Below, piece by piece: positions 41,313 through 49,915 of a stretch of DNA of 64,000 bases (its first letter is position 1; each line of letters begins with the position of its first letter). The notes below the pieces were generated by a model that saw only the letters and a program-made list of their open reading frames with translations, did not search any database and had not been told where the DNA came from. A program made the position numbers and the translations under genes. Source of the DNA: Streptomyces ardesiacus (GTDB lineage Bacteria > Actinomycetota > Actinomycetes > Streptomycetales > Streptomycetaceae); NCBI RefSeq assembly GCF_003112575.1, contig NZ_BEWC01000011.1:1-64000 (forward strand), in the 5' to 3' direction.

Positions 41313-44141
41313 TCAGTGGCTCGAACTCGCGTGCAACCGCCCGCGTTCGCCGAGGGCGGGCGGCGAGTCAAGGACATCGCTGTTTTCGGAGAGATAGGGC
41401 TGGGGAATTTTCGCCAGCAGATCGGTGCGCTTGCGCACCTTGAGCTTGCGGTAGATCCGGGTGAGGTGCTGCTCCACCGTGCTGATGGTGATGAAGAGCC
41501 GGTGCCCGATCTCCCGGTTGGTGTGACCGAGCGCGGCGAGCATGGCGACCTTGCGCTCCGCGTCGCTGAGCGCCGTCATCGAGTTCCCGTCCTGCTGGTC
41601 CGCGGGCCTGGTGTGGGACCGCTCCGGCACCGCCGTCGTGTGCAGCGTGGGCAGCACCTCGGCATGGCACGCCTTGGCCTCCTGGTCCGCTCGCCGGGCC
41701 AGCAGACGCGCCTGGCTGAGGTCCCCCATCTCGCGATGGGCCTGGCTGAGGTCGGCGAGCGCGCGGGCCAGTTCCAGGCGGGCGTCGGCTGCTTCCAGGA
41801 GCGCGATCGACTCCGTCAGGTGCGGCACCCGCTCGGCCGGGCTGCCCACGGCCGCCAGCAGGCGCAGCGAGACGCCGCGGGTGCGGGGCTGCAGCCGGCC
41901 CCCGGGGTGACGCAGCTGCTCCTCGATCAGTCTGCGCGCCTTCTTGCGCTGCCCCTGCCGCAACAGGGCCTGGGCCAGGTCGTTGCGCCAGGGAGCGAGC
42001 GAGGGATTGTCGATGTTGCGTGCCTTCGCCAGTACGCCGCACTGCTCGAAGTCGCTGGCGGCGGCCAGCGGGAGACCCACGGCGAGGTGGTAGTGGCCGC
42101 GCGCGTGCAGGTAGACGAGCCCGAACACGGTGTCGTGCATCTCCTCCGGCACCACGCGCTCCAGGAACCCGGCCGCGACGTCGTGGCGTCCCATACCGGT
42201 GTTGGCCAGCAGGAGATGGGTCAGCGGGAAGCCGATGAGGACGCCCCAGCTCTGCGGCGAGAGCATGTCGAGCGCGGCGGACGCCTGTGCCTCGGCGGCC
42301 ACCAGGTCGCCGCGCTGCAACGCCAGCGAAGCACGCACACACCCGATGATCGCCTGCCAGGTGGTGGCTCCCCGGCGCACCGCCTCCTCGTACAGCGAAG
42401 TGCTCCAGAAAGCGGCCCGCTTGTGCTGGTCGGCGCTGCACAGGGTGAGCAGCGCCACCGCACCGGCCTCCGGCAGGGTGTCCTCCAGGGGGCCCTGGAG
42501 GATGTACTCGGCGCTGCGGATCGTCTCCTCGGTGGCGCCTTGGGGCCACAGGGGTTCGATCGCCGTCAGGGCCCGGGTCCACTGGTCGCCGGAGGAGGAC
42601 GGGCTCGGCGCGTCGCCCGCCGGGTGGAGCGGGTCGGTGGGACGGCTGCCGTAGATCAGGTCGAAGGAGAGTTTGAGTTCGGCGACGGCCCGGGCGTCGG
42701 CGGGGCTCGTGGCGCGGCTGATCGCCTGCATGGGCTGGAGCGCCGTGTGCCGGTCGCCCTGCCACAGGAGATGCCGTATCAACGGCACCGCGTCGCGGGG
42801 CGCGAGTTCCCCGGCCCGCAGGGCGTTTTGGAGGGGCGTCAGGTGCCGTGCCGCCGCCGAGGGGTTGACCCGCCATGCCACCTGGATCAGGGCCATGCGG
42901 TAGCACCTGCGCTCCCGTTCGTCCTCGCAGTTGCGCATGGCGAGTTCCAGGCAGCGCACGGCGAGTTCGGAGTCGCCGGCGGCGAGCGCGTGATCGGCGG
43001 CGTGCCGCAGGGTGCGCAGAGCCCACCGGCCCGGTACCCGGCCGCTGGCGATGACGTGCCGCGCCACGTCGAGCGTCTCGGCGCCCTGCTCGTACAGCAG
43101 CTCGGCGGCGTGCGTGTGCAGTCGGGACGCGTCCTCGGGGGGCAGGCTCTCCAGGACGGCCGTGGCCATCTCGCGGTGGCGGAACCGGTGGTGGGTCAGG
43201 AGCCCGGCCGCCGTCAGGTTCCACAGCGCCTCGGTGACGGGCTCGGTCTGGAGGTCGAGCAGTTGGGCGGCGAGCTGCGGACCGGCGTGTTCGTCCAGCA
43301 CCGCGATCGCGCGGGCGACCGGCATCAGCTGCGGGTCCCAGCGGCTCACGCAGTCCAGCACGGCCTGCCGGTAGTGGGGGCCGGCGGCGGTGCGGCTGCC
43401 GGAGGCCGCGCCGCCGGCCTGCCCGGCCCGCAGGTCGGCGGCCAGCGCGTGGGTCAGCAGTGGATTGCCACCGGTCAGCGCGTAGACATCGGCGGCGGGC
43501 ATCGGCGGTCCGCCGGGCCCGGCGGCGATGTGGGTCACCTCGGCCCGGGACAGCGGCTCCAGCACGATCCTGCGGTCGGGCTGCCGGGTGAGGTCGGCGT
43601 GCAGCGGGCGCTTGGGCAGGCCCGGGCGGTCCCACTCGCTGAGGACCAGGAGCATGGAGGTGGTGGCCAGCCGCCGGCGCAGGTACAGCAGTACCCGCAG
43701 GGACGCCTGGTCCAGGAAGTGCAGGTCGTCCACCGCGATGACCACCGGGGTGTCCCGGGCCAACTCCAGGAGGAGGGCGCTGACGGACGGCACCAGGTGG
43801 TCGAGGGCCGGGCGGACGGGCCCCGGGCCGGACGGCGTGTTTCCGTCGGCCAGTTCAACGATTTTTCTGAGCGCCGATGCCGCCGTCGGCGCGTTGGCGG
43901 CCATGTGACAGATGGCGGCCAGATCGAGGTCGTGTTCTTCCCGCACCCCCGTGGCGGTCAGCAGAAGCGCTCCGGACTCGTCCGCGTGCCGCGATATCTC
44001 GGCGAGTAAACGAGTCTTTCCCCCGGCGATGACTCCGCTGGCCAGTACGAGCTGGCCTCTCCCGCTGAGACTCTCTTCGAGAGACTCCTCCACGGAAGCA
44101 AGCGCGGAACGTCGTTCGATTTGCATCTTTCGGTAGTCCAA
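41313..44141 (-). CDS. LAL-family (large LuxR-type) pathway regulator
   Basis: 942 residues. An N-terminal P-loop (GVIAGGKT, residues 36-43) and a Walker-B-like VVIAVDDLHFLDQAS mark the STAND ATPase part. A long helical repeat middle follows. A LuxR-type helix-turn-helix lies near residues 853-907 (GHTNREIGHRLFITISTVEQHLTRIYRKLKV). Such proteins are usually activators of type I PKS clusters. Codon 45, right after the P-loop, is TTA (44007-44009), the rare codon read by bldA tRNA, so synthesis should be tied to development. The start may be TTG 44141 (GGAAGGAAG upstream) or ATG 44126 with a weaker site. Confidence 0.92.
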   Translation of the reverse strand: MDYRKMQIERRSALASVEESLEESLSGRGQLVLASGVIAGGKTRLLAEISRHADESGALLLTATGVREEHDLDLAAICHMAANAPTAASALRKIVELADGNTPSGPGPVRPALDHLVPSVSALLLELARDTPVVIAVDDLHFLDQASLRVLLYLRRRLATTSMLLVLSEWDRPGLPKRPLHADLTRQPDRRIVLEPLSRAEVTHIAAGPGGPPMPAADVYALTGGNPLLTHALAADLRAGQAGGAASGSRTAAGPHYRQAVLDCVSRWDPQLMPVARAIAVLDEHAGPQLAAQLLDLQTEPVTEALWNLTAAGLLTHHRFRHREMATAVLESLPPEDASRLHTHAAELLYEQGAETLDVARHVIASGRVPGRWALRTLRHAADHALAAGDSELAVRCLELAMRNCEDERERRCYRMALIQVAWRVNPSAAARHLTPLQNALRAGELAPRDAVPLIRHLLWQGDRHTALQPMQAISRATSPADARAVAELKLSFDLIYGSRPTDPLHPAGDAPSPSSSGDQWTRALTAIEPLWPQGATEETIRSAEYILQGPLEDTLPEAGAVALLTLCSADQHKRAAFWSTSLYEEAVRRGATTWQAIIGCVRASLALQRGDLVAAEAQASAALDMLSPQSWGVLIGFPLTHLLLANTGMGRHDVAAGFLERVVPEEMHDTVFGLVYLHARGHYHLAVGLPLAAASDFEQCGVLAKARNIDNPSLAPWRNDLAQALLRQGQRKKARRLIEEQLRHPGGRLQPRTRGVSLRLLAAVGSPAERVPHLTESIALLEAADARLELARALADLSQAHREMGDLSQARLLARRADQEAKACHAEVLPTLHTTAVPERSHTRPADQQDGNSMTALSDAERKVAMLAALGHTNREIGHRLFITISTVEQHLTRIYRKLKVRKRTDLLAKIPQPYLSENSDVLDSPPALGERGRLHASSSH

Positions 44142-44496
44142 TCCCCAGTGCTTCCTTCCGTCGCGTGGATCTGTGCGGCGGAAGGAAATGAACTCCCTTT
44201 CGGAACGCCCCGCTTTGTGTATGTGCTATACGTATCCCCAAAAGAGACCGTGCGGACTTTACCAAAACGGCACGCTTTTTTCTATATTTTTACTCGGCAT
44301 CCTAGCATGGCCGTCAATGCTGGGAAGGGCTCTCGTCGCCCGATCCGGGATCGCTACTGTCCGTGTCCGTGACGGCTATTCCGAAGCGTTCTGTGATCGC
44401 TTACGGTGCCGGGTACGGGGTGATAGGGGTTGAGTCGGGGCGGGCCCACTGTCATGTTGAGCGGGCGTGCCAGGAGAGGGTTTCAGGGGGGACGGC
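44142..44496. promoter_or_regulatory. Divergent intergenic region, AT rich
   Basis: This 355-nt gap separates the divergent LAL-regulator and thioesterase genes. It is markedly richer in A and T than its surroundings, notably 44220-44310 (tracts such as TTTTTTCTATATTTTTAC), and must hold both promoters. I see no convincing gene in it. Confidence 0.6.
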
Positions 44497-45297
44497 GTGG
44501 CATCAGGCGAGATCAGCGGCACGGACGAGGGGACTGCCGGTTCCTGGGTGCGACGTTTCAGGCCCGTCGGCGACCCCGCCGTCCGGCTGGTGTGCTTTCC
44601 CCACGCCGGGGGTTCGGCGTCTGCCTTCCTTCCTCTCGTCAAGGCGCTCCCGCCATGGGTCGAGGTGCTCGCCATGCAGTATCCGGGGCGGCAGGACAGA
44701 CGTCGTGAGCAATTCGTCAGAAGCCTTGACGAGTTTACCGAACGATCACTTGGTGAACTTTCCGGCTGGGGCGACCGGCCGCTCGCTTTCTTCGGGCACA
44801 GCCTCGGCGCCACGATTGCCTTCGAGGTGGCCAGAAGGGCGTTCGAAGAGAATCTGGAAACGGTCGGACTCTTTGCCTCCGGGCGCCGTGCTCCCGCGCT
44901 TCCGCCCGAGGCGCCTTTCGGTGTGCACGACACCGAAACGGCGGTACGTGAGCTGGCCAGGCTGGGCGGCACGGATTCCGGATTGTTCGACGAGCCGGAG
45001 ATTCTCGCCATGGTGCTGCCCGCGCTGCGCGCGGATTATCACGCGGCGGAGACGTATCGGTATGTGCCGGCACCGGCGGGACGGGACGTCGACTGTCCCC
45101 TCGTGGCCCTGACGGGTGACCGGGATCCCGTGACCACGGTGGCGGACGCCCGTGCCTGGTCCGCCCACACCTCGGGGACGTTCCGCCTGGAGGTGTTCGA
45201 GGGCGGCCACTTCTTCCTCACCGAGCGGGCCGCCGCGGTGGCGGACACGGTGGCGGAGTGCCTGCGGGCGTGGGCACCGCAGCCGATGCGCGGCTGA
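44497..45297 (+). CDS. Second type II thioesterase
   Basis: A 266-residue editing thioesterase with CFPHAGGSASAFLPL, QYPGRQDRR, GHSLGA and the His in EGGHFFLTER. It resembles the product of 10600-11403 in motifs but is a distinct gene. GTG 44497 is chosen because AGGGGGG lies 7 nt upstream; GTG 44467 has no site. It is transcribed away from the LAL regulator and may be one of its targets. Confidence 0.92.
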   Translation: MASGEISGTDEGTAGSWVRRFRPVGDPAVRLVCFPHAGGSASAFLPLVKALPPWVEVLAMQYPGRQDRRREQFVRSLDEFTERSLGELSGWGDRPLAFFGHSLGATIAFEVARRAFEENLETVGLFASGRRAPALPPEAPFGVHDTETAVRELARLGGTDSGLFDEPEILAMVLPALRADYHAAETYRYVPAPAGRDVDCPLVALTGDRDPVTTVADARAWSAHTSGTFRLEVFEGGHFFLTERAAAVADTVAECLRAWAPQPMRG

Positions 45298-45491
45298 CGG
45301 CGCCGCTCGTCCGGCGGGCCGGACACGACGCCGGCGGCCGGTCCGGTGTGCCGGGAGCCTGCGCGGCCCGCGCGGCTGACGGCGCCCCGTCCGGTCGGGT
45401 GGTGGCCCTGCGCACGCCCGTTGCGGCGGGGGCGGCGTGACCCATGCCCCCCGTCCGTCGCCCGCCTCGGTGACTTCGCTCGGACCGGACC

Positions 45492-45516
45492 GGACCCCGC
45501 GTCCGCGGCGGGGTCC
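45492..45516. terminator. GC-rich hairpin between converging genes
   Basis: GGACCCCGC and GCGGGGTCC are perfect 9-bp arms with a 7-nt loop, 12 nt beyond the stop of the minus-strand dehydratase gene and 195 nt after the thioesterase stop. A terminator serving one or both genes is likely. There is no T-run, which is common in Streptomyces. The rest of the 45298-45527 gap shows no gene. Confidence 0.55.
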
Positions 45517-45527
45517 GCCGGTCGGGT

Positions 45528-46541
45528 CTAGCGGTTCGTGGCCGTCCAGTCGCCCTCGACCACCGGGCTGCGTCCGATCAGGGGCTCCCACCAGGAGCGG
45601 TTGGCCGCGTACCAGCGGATCGTCTCGCGTACTCCCGCCTCGAACTCGATCTGCGGCCGCCAACCCAGCTCGTCCCAGAGCTTCGAGGAGTCCAGCAGGT
45701 AGCGGCGGTCGTGGCCGGGCCGGTCGGGCACCGTCGTCCGCTGCGACGACGGCAGCCCCAGCTCGTCGAGGACCAGGTCCGCCAGTTCCTCGACGCTGGC
45801 CTCCACGCCGGTGCCGACGTGGTACGTCTCGCCGATCCGCCCGCGTGCGAGCACCGTGTCGATCGCCCGGCAGTGGTCGAGAGCGTGAATCCACTCGCGC
45901 CGGTTGCCGCTGGAGGCGTACACGGGCAGGGGCTGCCCGTCGATCGCCCGGGTGGCGAACAGCGGCAGCACCTTCTCCGGGAACTGGTGGGACCCGTAGT
46001 TGTTGGCGCAGTTGGTGAGGGTCACCGGCAGCCCGAAGGTCTCGTGGTACGCGCGTACGGCGTGGTCCGCGCCCGCCTTGGAGGCGTTGTAGGGGGTACG
46101 GGGGCGGTACGGCGTCTCCTCGGTGAACGCCTCCTCGGCGTCCAGGGCCAGGTCCCCGTACACCTCGCAGGTGGAGATGTGGTGGAAACGCTGCACGTCG
46201 GCCCGCCTGCACGCGTCGAGGAGCACCTGGGTGCCCAGCACGTTGGTGCGGAAGAACCGTCCCGGATCCAGCACGGCGAGGCTGTTGTGCGACTCGGCGG
46301 CGAAGTTCACCACCACCTCGACCTGATGCTCGGCGAGGACCTTCGCGGTGTGTTCCGGGTCTCCGATGTCCCCGCGGACCAGAGTGACCCGGTCGGCCAC
46401 GTCGGCCAGGTTCTCCTCCACGCCGGCGTAGGTGAGTGCGTCGAAGGCCACCACGGAGTCCTCGGGGTGGTGCTCGGCCCAGTACCTGGTGAAGTGCGAA
46501 CCGATGAAACCCGCGGCTCCGGTGACAAGCAGTGAGGTCAT
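45528..46541 (-). CDS. dTDP-glucose 4,6-dehydratase-like SDR (RmlB family)
   Basis: 337 residues. The NAD motif GAAGFIGS is at 8-15 and the catalytic pair Tyr151/Lys155 is in YNASK. The sequence matches the dTDP-glucose 4,6-dehydratase family along its length (FDALTYAG, NFAAESH, NCANNYG, FPEKVLPLF). One deviation matters: the active-site triad Thr-Asp-Glu of RmlB reads Thr124-Cys125-Glu126 (codon 46167-46169), so the acid that helps remove the C6 hydroxyl is missing. It may still be the first step of the pathway sugar, or a variant with another chemistry. ATG 46541 gives the family N-terminus; a GTG 9 nt upstream is possible. Confidence 0.87.
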   Translation of the reverse strand: MTSLLVTGAAGFIGSHFTRYWAEHHPEDSVVAFDALTYAGVEENLADVADRVTLVRGDIGDPEHTAKVLAEHQVEVVVNFAAESHNSLAVLDPGRFFRTNVLGTQVLLDACRRADVQRFHHISTCEVYGDLALDAEEAFTEETPYRPRTPYNASKAGADHAVRAYHETFGLPVTLTNCANNYGSHQFPEKVLPLFATRAIDGQPLPVYASSGNRREWIHALDHCRAIDTVLARGRIGETYHVGTGVEASVEELADLVLDELGLPSSQRTTVPDRPGHDRRYLLDSSKLWDELGWRPQIEFEAGVRETIRWYAANRSWWEPLIGRSPVVEGDWTATNR

Positions 46542-46613
46542 GCTCGGCACGTTACTGACGCGGTGTCCGCCGGGGTGCCTTCCGGTGCCAGGACTGTGGT
46601 GTTCCAGGTCGCT

Positions 46614-47564
46614 CTACGGGTTCGAAGGGGGGTCCGGCTGTTCGGCCGAGGCAGCGGGCCCGGCCGCCACGGCGTTCCCCGCCTTCGACGGGCCTCGAGT
46701 CGCCCCCTCGGCATCTGCAGCGGCATCTACGGCGGCAGCGACGAAGGAGGCGACCAGGCCGCGGCGGTCCTCCCGGGACCACGCGAGGACGAGTGCACTG
46801 CTGGGGGCATCGGTGACGGGCCGGTGGACGAGGTCCGGCTGCATGGGCTGGGCCAGCGAGCGCGGCAGGATCGCGACGGCGCGTCCCAGCCTGATCAGCT
46901 GCAGCGCTTCGACCGCGTCCGTGACCTCGGGCCCCGGCCTGGCCTCGGGTGCCCCCGTCCAGCGCACGCCTTTCCAGCGGGGCAGTGTCTCCTGGGCGAG
47001 GTCGGCGAGAGTGATCTCCGAGCGGGAGGCGAGCCGGTGATCCGGCGGCAGGATCGCGACACGTCCTTCGACCATCAGGGTTTCGTGGTCCAGGCCCGTC
47101 AGGTCGTCGAACGGCGCGTACAGCAGGGCGAGATCGGCGCGGCCGTCGCGGACGTGATCGGCGCGGTCGGTGGCTCCGCCGAAGAGGATGTCCACCTGGC
47201 GGGCGCCGGGCCGACCGGCGTAGGCGGCCAGGATGCCGGACAGGAGGTTCGCGTCACCGCCTGGTTTGATCACCAGGCGAAGACGGGCCTGCTGATCACC
47301 GGCCCGGCGTGCCTTCTCGGCAGCAGCGCCGACGGCGTTCAGGGCGTGCCGGCCATGGTGCAGCAGTGCTTCGCCGGCGGGGGTGAGGGCGACGTGCCTG
47401 CTGGAGCGCTCCAGCAGCGTCACGCCGAGCCGGGATTCCACGCGCCGGATCGCTTTGGACAGGGCCGGCTGCGCGATCGCCAGGCGGGCCGCGGCGCGGC
47501 CGAAGTGCAGTTCCTCGGCGACGGCGACGAAGTACTCCAGTTCGCGGGTTTCCAGCTCGGCCAT
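46614..47564 (-). CDS. LysR-family transcriptional regulator
   Basis: 316 residues with an N-terminal winged helix (LEYFVAVAEELHFGRAAARL, then PALSKAIRRVESRLG) and a LysR substrate-binding domain. The last 40 residues are a low-complexity Ala/Pro tail. It is divergent from the small gene at 47659, the usual layout for a LysR regulator and its target. The 94-nt gap contains the palindrome ATCGGCCGAT at 47576-47585. The inducer is unknown. It lies outside the coherent PKS gene set, so a role there is unproven. Confidence 0.9.
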   Translation of the reverse strand: MAELETRELEYFVAVAEELHFGRAAARLAIAQPALSKAIRRVESRLGVTLLERSSRHVALTPAGEALLHHGRHALNAVGAAAEKARRAGDQQARLRLVIKPGGDANLLSGILAAYAGRPGARQVDILFGGATDRADHVRDGRADLALLYAPFDDLTGLDHETLMVEGRVAILPPDHRLASRSEITLADLAQETLPRWKGVRWTGAPEARPGPEVTDAVEALQLIRLGRAVAILPRSLAQPMQPDLVHRPVTDAPSSALVLAWSREDRRGLVASFVAAAVDAAADAEGATRGPSKAGNAVAAGPAASAEQPDPPSNP

Positions 47565-47658
47565 GACGCAAGACTATCGGCCGATCCATTCCTGGTAGGC
47601 ATGGAACGTGAACGGATAGATCTTGGACGTACCCGGAGAATTCCTGTTCCTTGGAGGC

Positions 47659-47976
47659 ATGATTCACCACACGATGATCGTGGCGTTCGACCATCCGATT
47701 CCCGCGAGCGAGCTGGACCAGTACCTCAAGGAGTTCGAGGAGCTCGCGCAGGGATTCGATCCGGTCGAGTCGGTCACGACCCGCCCCCACATCCGCGTCC
47801 CGGGCGACGACCACGCCCCCGTGGCTGTCGCCAGCGCCGTCCTGCAACTGCGCGTGCGCGACCTCGACGCCTTGAACGCGACCTTCACCATGCCCGGGGC
47901 AGCCGACCTCATCAAGCGCTGGCAGAGCCGCCACCCGTACAAGGCGGTCTGGGTCAACCACGAACCGCTGGAGTGA
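47659..47976 (+). CDS. Small Dabb-like (ferredoxin-fold) protein
   Basis: About 105 residues. MIHHTMIVAFDHP at the start and the pattern of VAVASAVLQLRVRDLDALNATF with a C-terminal VWVNHEPLE resemble stress-responsive dimeric alpha/beta-barrel (Dabb) proteins. The exact function is unknown. The start is uncertain: TTG 47623, ATG 47659 and ATG 47671 are in frame. ATG 47659 gives the usual MIHH opening, although GGAGG lies only 1 nt before it. It is probably controlled by the divergent LysR protein. Confidence 0.6.
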   Translation: MIHHTMIVAFDHPIPASELDQYLKEFEELAQGFDPVESVTTRPHIRVPGDDHAPVAVASAVLQLRVRDLDALNATFTMPGAADLIKRWQSRHPYKAVWVNHEPLE

Positions 47977-47995
47977 CCACCTTCTTCCCCCGTCG

Positions 47996-48170
47996 AAGGC
48001 GAGCGGCCCGGGCCGGAGCCGCAGCATCCGGCTGAGCCCGGACCAAGGGGAACGTACGAAGCGGCGGAGAAGCTGCGCCGGACGACGACCGGCGACGGCC
48101 CCCTTGAGGCCTCGGCGGCGCGAGCTGCCGGGCGGATCGCCGAGGCTCTGGCCGGCACGCGTTCCGGGAC
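47996..48170 (+). pseudogene. Decayed copy of the 5' part of the DUF6183-like gene
   Basis: This stretch matches 58891-59070, the first part of the gene at 58842, over about 175 nt at high identity, for example GGGGAA-GTACGAAGCGGCGGAGAAGCTG apart from one base. It has a 3-nt in-frame deletion and, near its end, a lost C that shifts the frame. No start codon or 3' part remains. It is in the same orientation as the intact gene 10.9 kb away. The rest of the 47977-48276 gap shows nothing recognisable. Confidence 0.8.
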
Positions 48171-48276
48171 ACGCCGCGGCGTGCCTAACCGCTTCGTGCC
48201 GGCCACCGGCCTCGTCACCTGTCCGGCGATCCCGTCAGCGGTGGCACTGCCTGACGGCCCTCACGCCGGGAAAGCC

Positions 48277-49338
48277 TCAGTCCCTCCAGTGGATCGGTGA
48301 ATGAGGTGACTCCGGGGGACGCGGGGGGTCGGGCGGAAGCGGAGGTGTGCTTTCGCGGGGCGTGCGGGTGGCGGTGGGGGCCGCGGGGGCGGGGAAGCCG
48401 GGGGGAGGGGGGCAGGGCGGAACCGGAGGTGTGTCTTCGCGGCGCCCACGGGCGGCGGCGGCCTTGGCACGGTTGAGCGCAGCCCGGCCCTTGCTCGCCG
48501 CAGCGCGATGCAGTCCGGAGTCGACAACTCGCCGCACGGTCTCGTGTCCGGCGGTCCTCTGCCCGCCGTGCGGGGCGTTCCGGACCGCGTTCTTCCAGGC
48601 TGCCTGGCCATCACGGGCCTTGGTGAGCCCCAGGGCCATCGTCTGGGAGACACCCTGCCGCGCGGTGCCCCAAGAGGGCCCGGGCAGCGTGATGTTGCCG
48701 ACGGTGGTACCGGCCAGGCGGTCGGCGAGGGAGAGTCGACGGCCCCGGAGGGCGGGGACGCCGTTGGCCCAGAAGACGACCACCGCGACCATCCAGCACA
48801 ACACCGACAGCGCGACTGAGCCGCTGACCAGCACGCAGCAGGCCACCGCGAAGCAGCCGACGTCGGCGAGTGTGGTGACACCGGCTCGGACCGCGGCCCG
48901 GCGGGGCCCGAGGACACCCGGCTCAGTGGGGGAGACGCGCAGGCCGAGCAACAGCTTGCCCACCGTGCGGTTGGTCAGCACGAGCGCCGTGAAATGGTAG
49001 GCAAAGGTGATGAGTGCCAACGCGACGAAGGCCTGCTGGACGGCACTCACAGCGGAGCCCCAGATGTGGTCCCACACCTGCTCGGTGGCATCGAGAGGGT
49101 GACCTCCCGAGGTGAGGACCTCCCAGGCGCTGCTGCCGACCAGACCGGTGGTGTCGGTCAAGAGCGCGCTGATGCGATGGAAAGTGAAGGAGCCGAGAAG
49201 CACGGCCACCGCGACCGTGAGGACGAAATCGATCAGCCAGGCCATGATCCGACGACTGGCTCCCGGCATGTGCGGCCCGTCGGCCAAGCCGAATTCTCCG
49301 GTTGCTACCGGCCCTGTGGACCTCGGGTATTGAGACAC
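48277..49338 (-). CDS. RDD-family membrane protein with Pro-rich tail
   Basis: 353 residues. RRIMAWLIDFVLTVAVAVLLG with conserved R and D residues opens an RDD domain. Further hydrophobic segments include FVALALITFAYHFTALVL and two near residues 170-205, with NRTVGKLLLGLRV between them. About 130 C-terminal residues are polar, basic and then Pro rich and presumably cytoplasmic. RDD proteins are integral membrane proteins of mostly unknown, sometimes transport-related, function. The GTG start at 49338 fits the conserved N-terminus. It is divergent from the trypco2 gene. Confidence 0.82.
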   Translation of the reverse strand: MSQYPRSTGPVATGEFGLADGPHMPGASRRIMAWLIDFVLTVAVAVLLGSFTFHRISALLTDTTGLVGSSAWEVLTSGGHPLDATEQVWDHIWGSAVSAVQQAFVALALITFAYHFTALVLTNRTVGKLLLGLRVSPTEPGVLGPRRAAVRAGVTTLADVGCFAVACCVLVSGSVALSVLCWMVAVVVFWANGVPALRGRRLSLADRLAGTTVGNITLPGPSWGTARQGVSQTMALGLTKARDGQAAWKNAVRNAPHGGQRTAGHETVRRVVDSGLHRAAASKGRAALNRAKAAAARGRREDTPPVPPCPPPPGFPAPAAPTATRTPRESTPPLPPDPPRPPESPHSPIHWRD

Positions 49339-49551
49339 GCACGCCCCCGTGGTGACGAAACGTCAGCAGATAAGAGCCGACGGTCCACAGGTTAGCGCAG
49401 CGTCATGGCATCGGGCAGGCGCGCGTGGACAACGAGAACCGGACGCGGACCTGGGCGCGGTCGTGTGCCGTGCAGGAGAGATCGGTGTTTGCCGGTTGTG
49501 GCTCTCGGGGAGATCGGGACCGGATACGGTCCACATCGAGGGGGTGTCGAC

Positions 49552-49863
49552 GTGCCGCAGGAACCGTGGGCAGAGCTGGGGGAGACCATCAGCGTGATTC
49601 GCGCCGAGTTGCAGAGCGCCGTGGAGAAGGGCAGGGATGAGCCGCTGAAATTCAGGACCGGGCCGGTTGAACTTGAATTCACGGTGGAGGTCAAGAAGGA
49701 CGGTGGAGCCCGGACCAGAATCTTCGTTCTCCCGTGGACGGTTGAAGCCCAGGGTGCTGCGAGTGCGGGTCGGATCCATCGTGTCAAGCTCACCCTGCAG
49801 CCGGTCGACGGCGACGGCGACGATCTGAAGATCTCCGCCGACTCACCGCAGCGACCGGAATAG
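49552..49863 (+). CDS. Trypsin-co-occurring domain protein (trypco2-like)
   Basis: 103 residues. The sequence WAELGETISVIRAELQSAV, then LKFRTGPVELEFTVEV and HRVKLTLQPV, matches the small trypco2 domain that recurs beside trypsin-like peptidase genes in actinomycete conflict systems. GTG 49552 has GAGGGGG 7 nt upstream. The next gene encodes exactly such a peptidase, fused to a NACHT ATPase, 52 nt downstream and in the same direction. The likely role is an accessory or adaptor of that system. Its mechanism is not known. Confidence 0.78.
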   Translation: MPQEPWAELGETISVIRAELQSAVEKGRDEPLKFRTGPVELEFTVEVKKDGGARTRIFVLPWTVEAQGAASAGRIHRVKLTLQPVDGDGDDLKISADSPQRPE

Positions 49864-49915
49864 CGCGTACGGTCCGCGTGGGGACCGGCTCGTCTGGTGA
49901 GGGGCAGGACGGGGG

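Noticed and set aside
41316..44009. 897-codon open frame on the plus strand
   Set aside because: It is the antisense shadow of the LAL regulator; high GC keeps such frames open, and it shows no family motifs.
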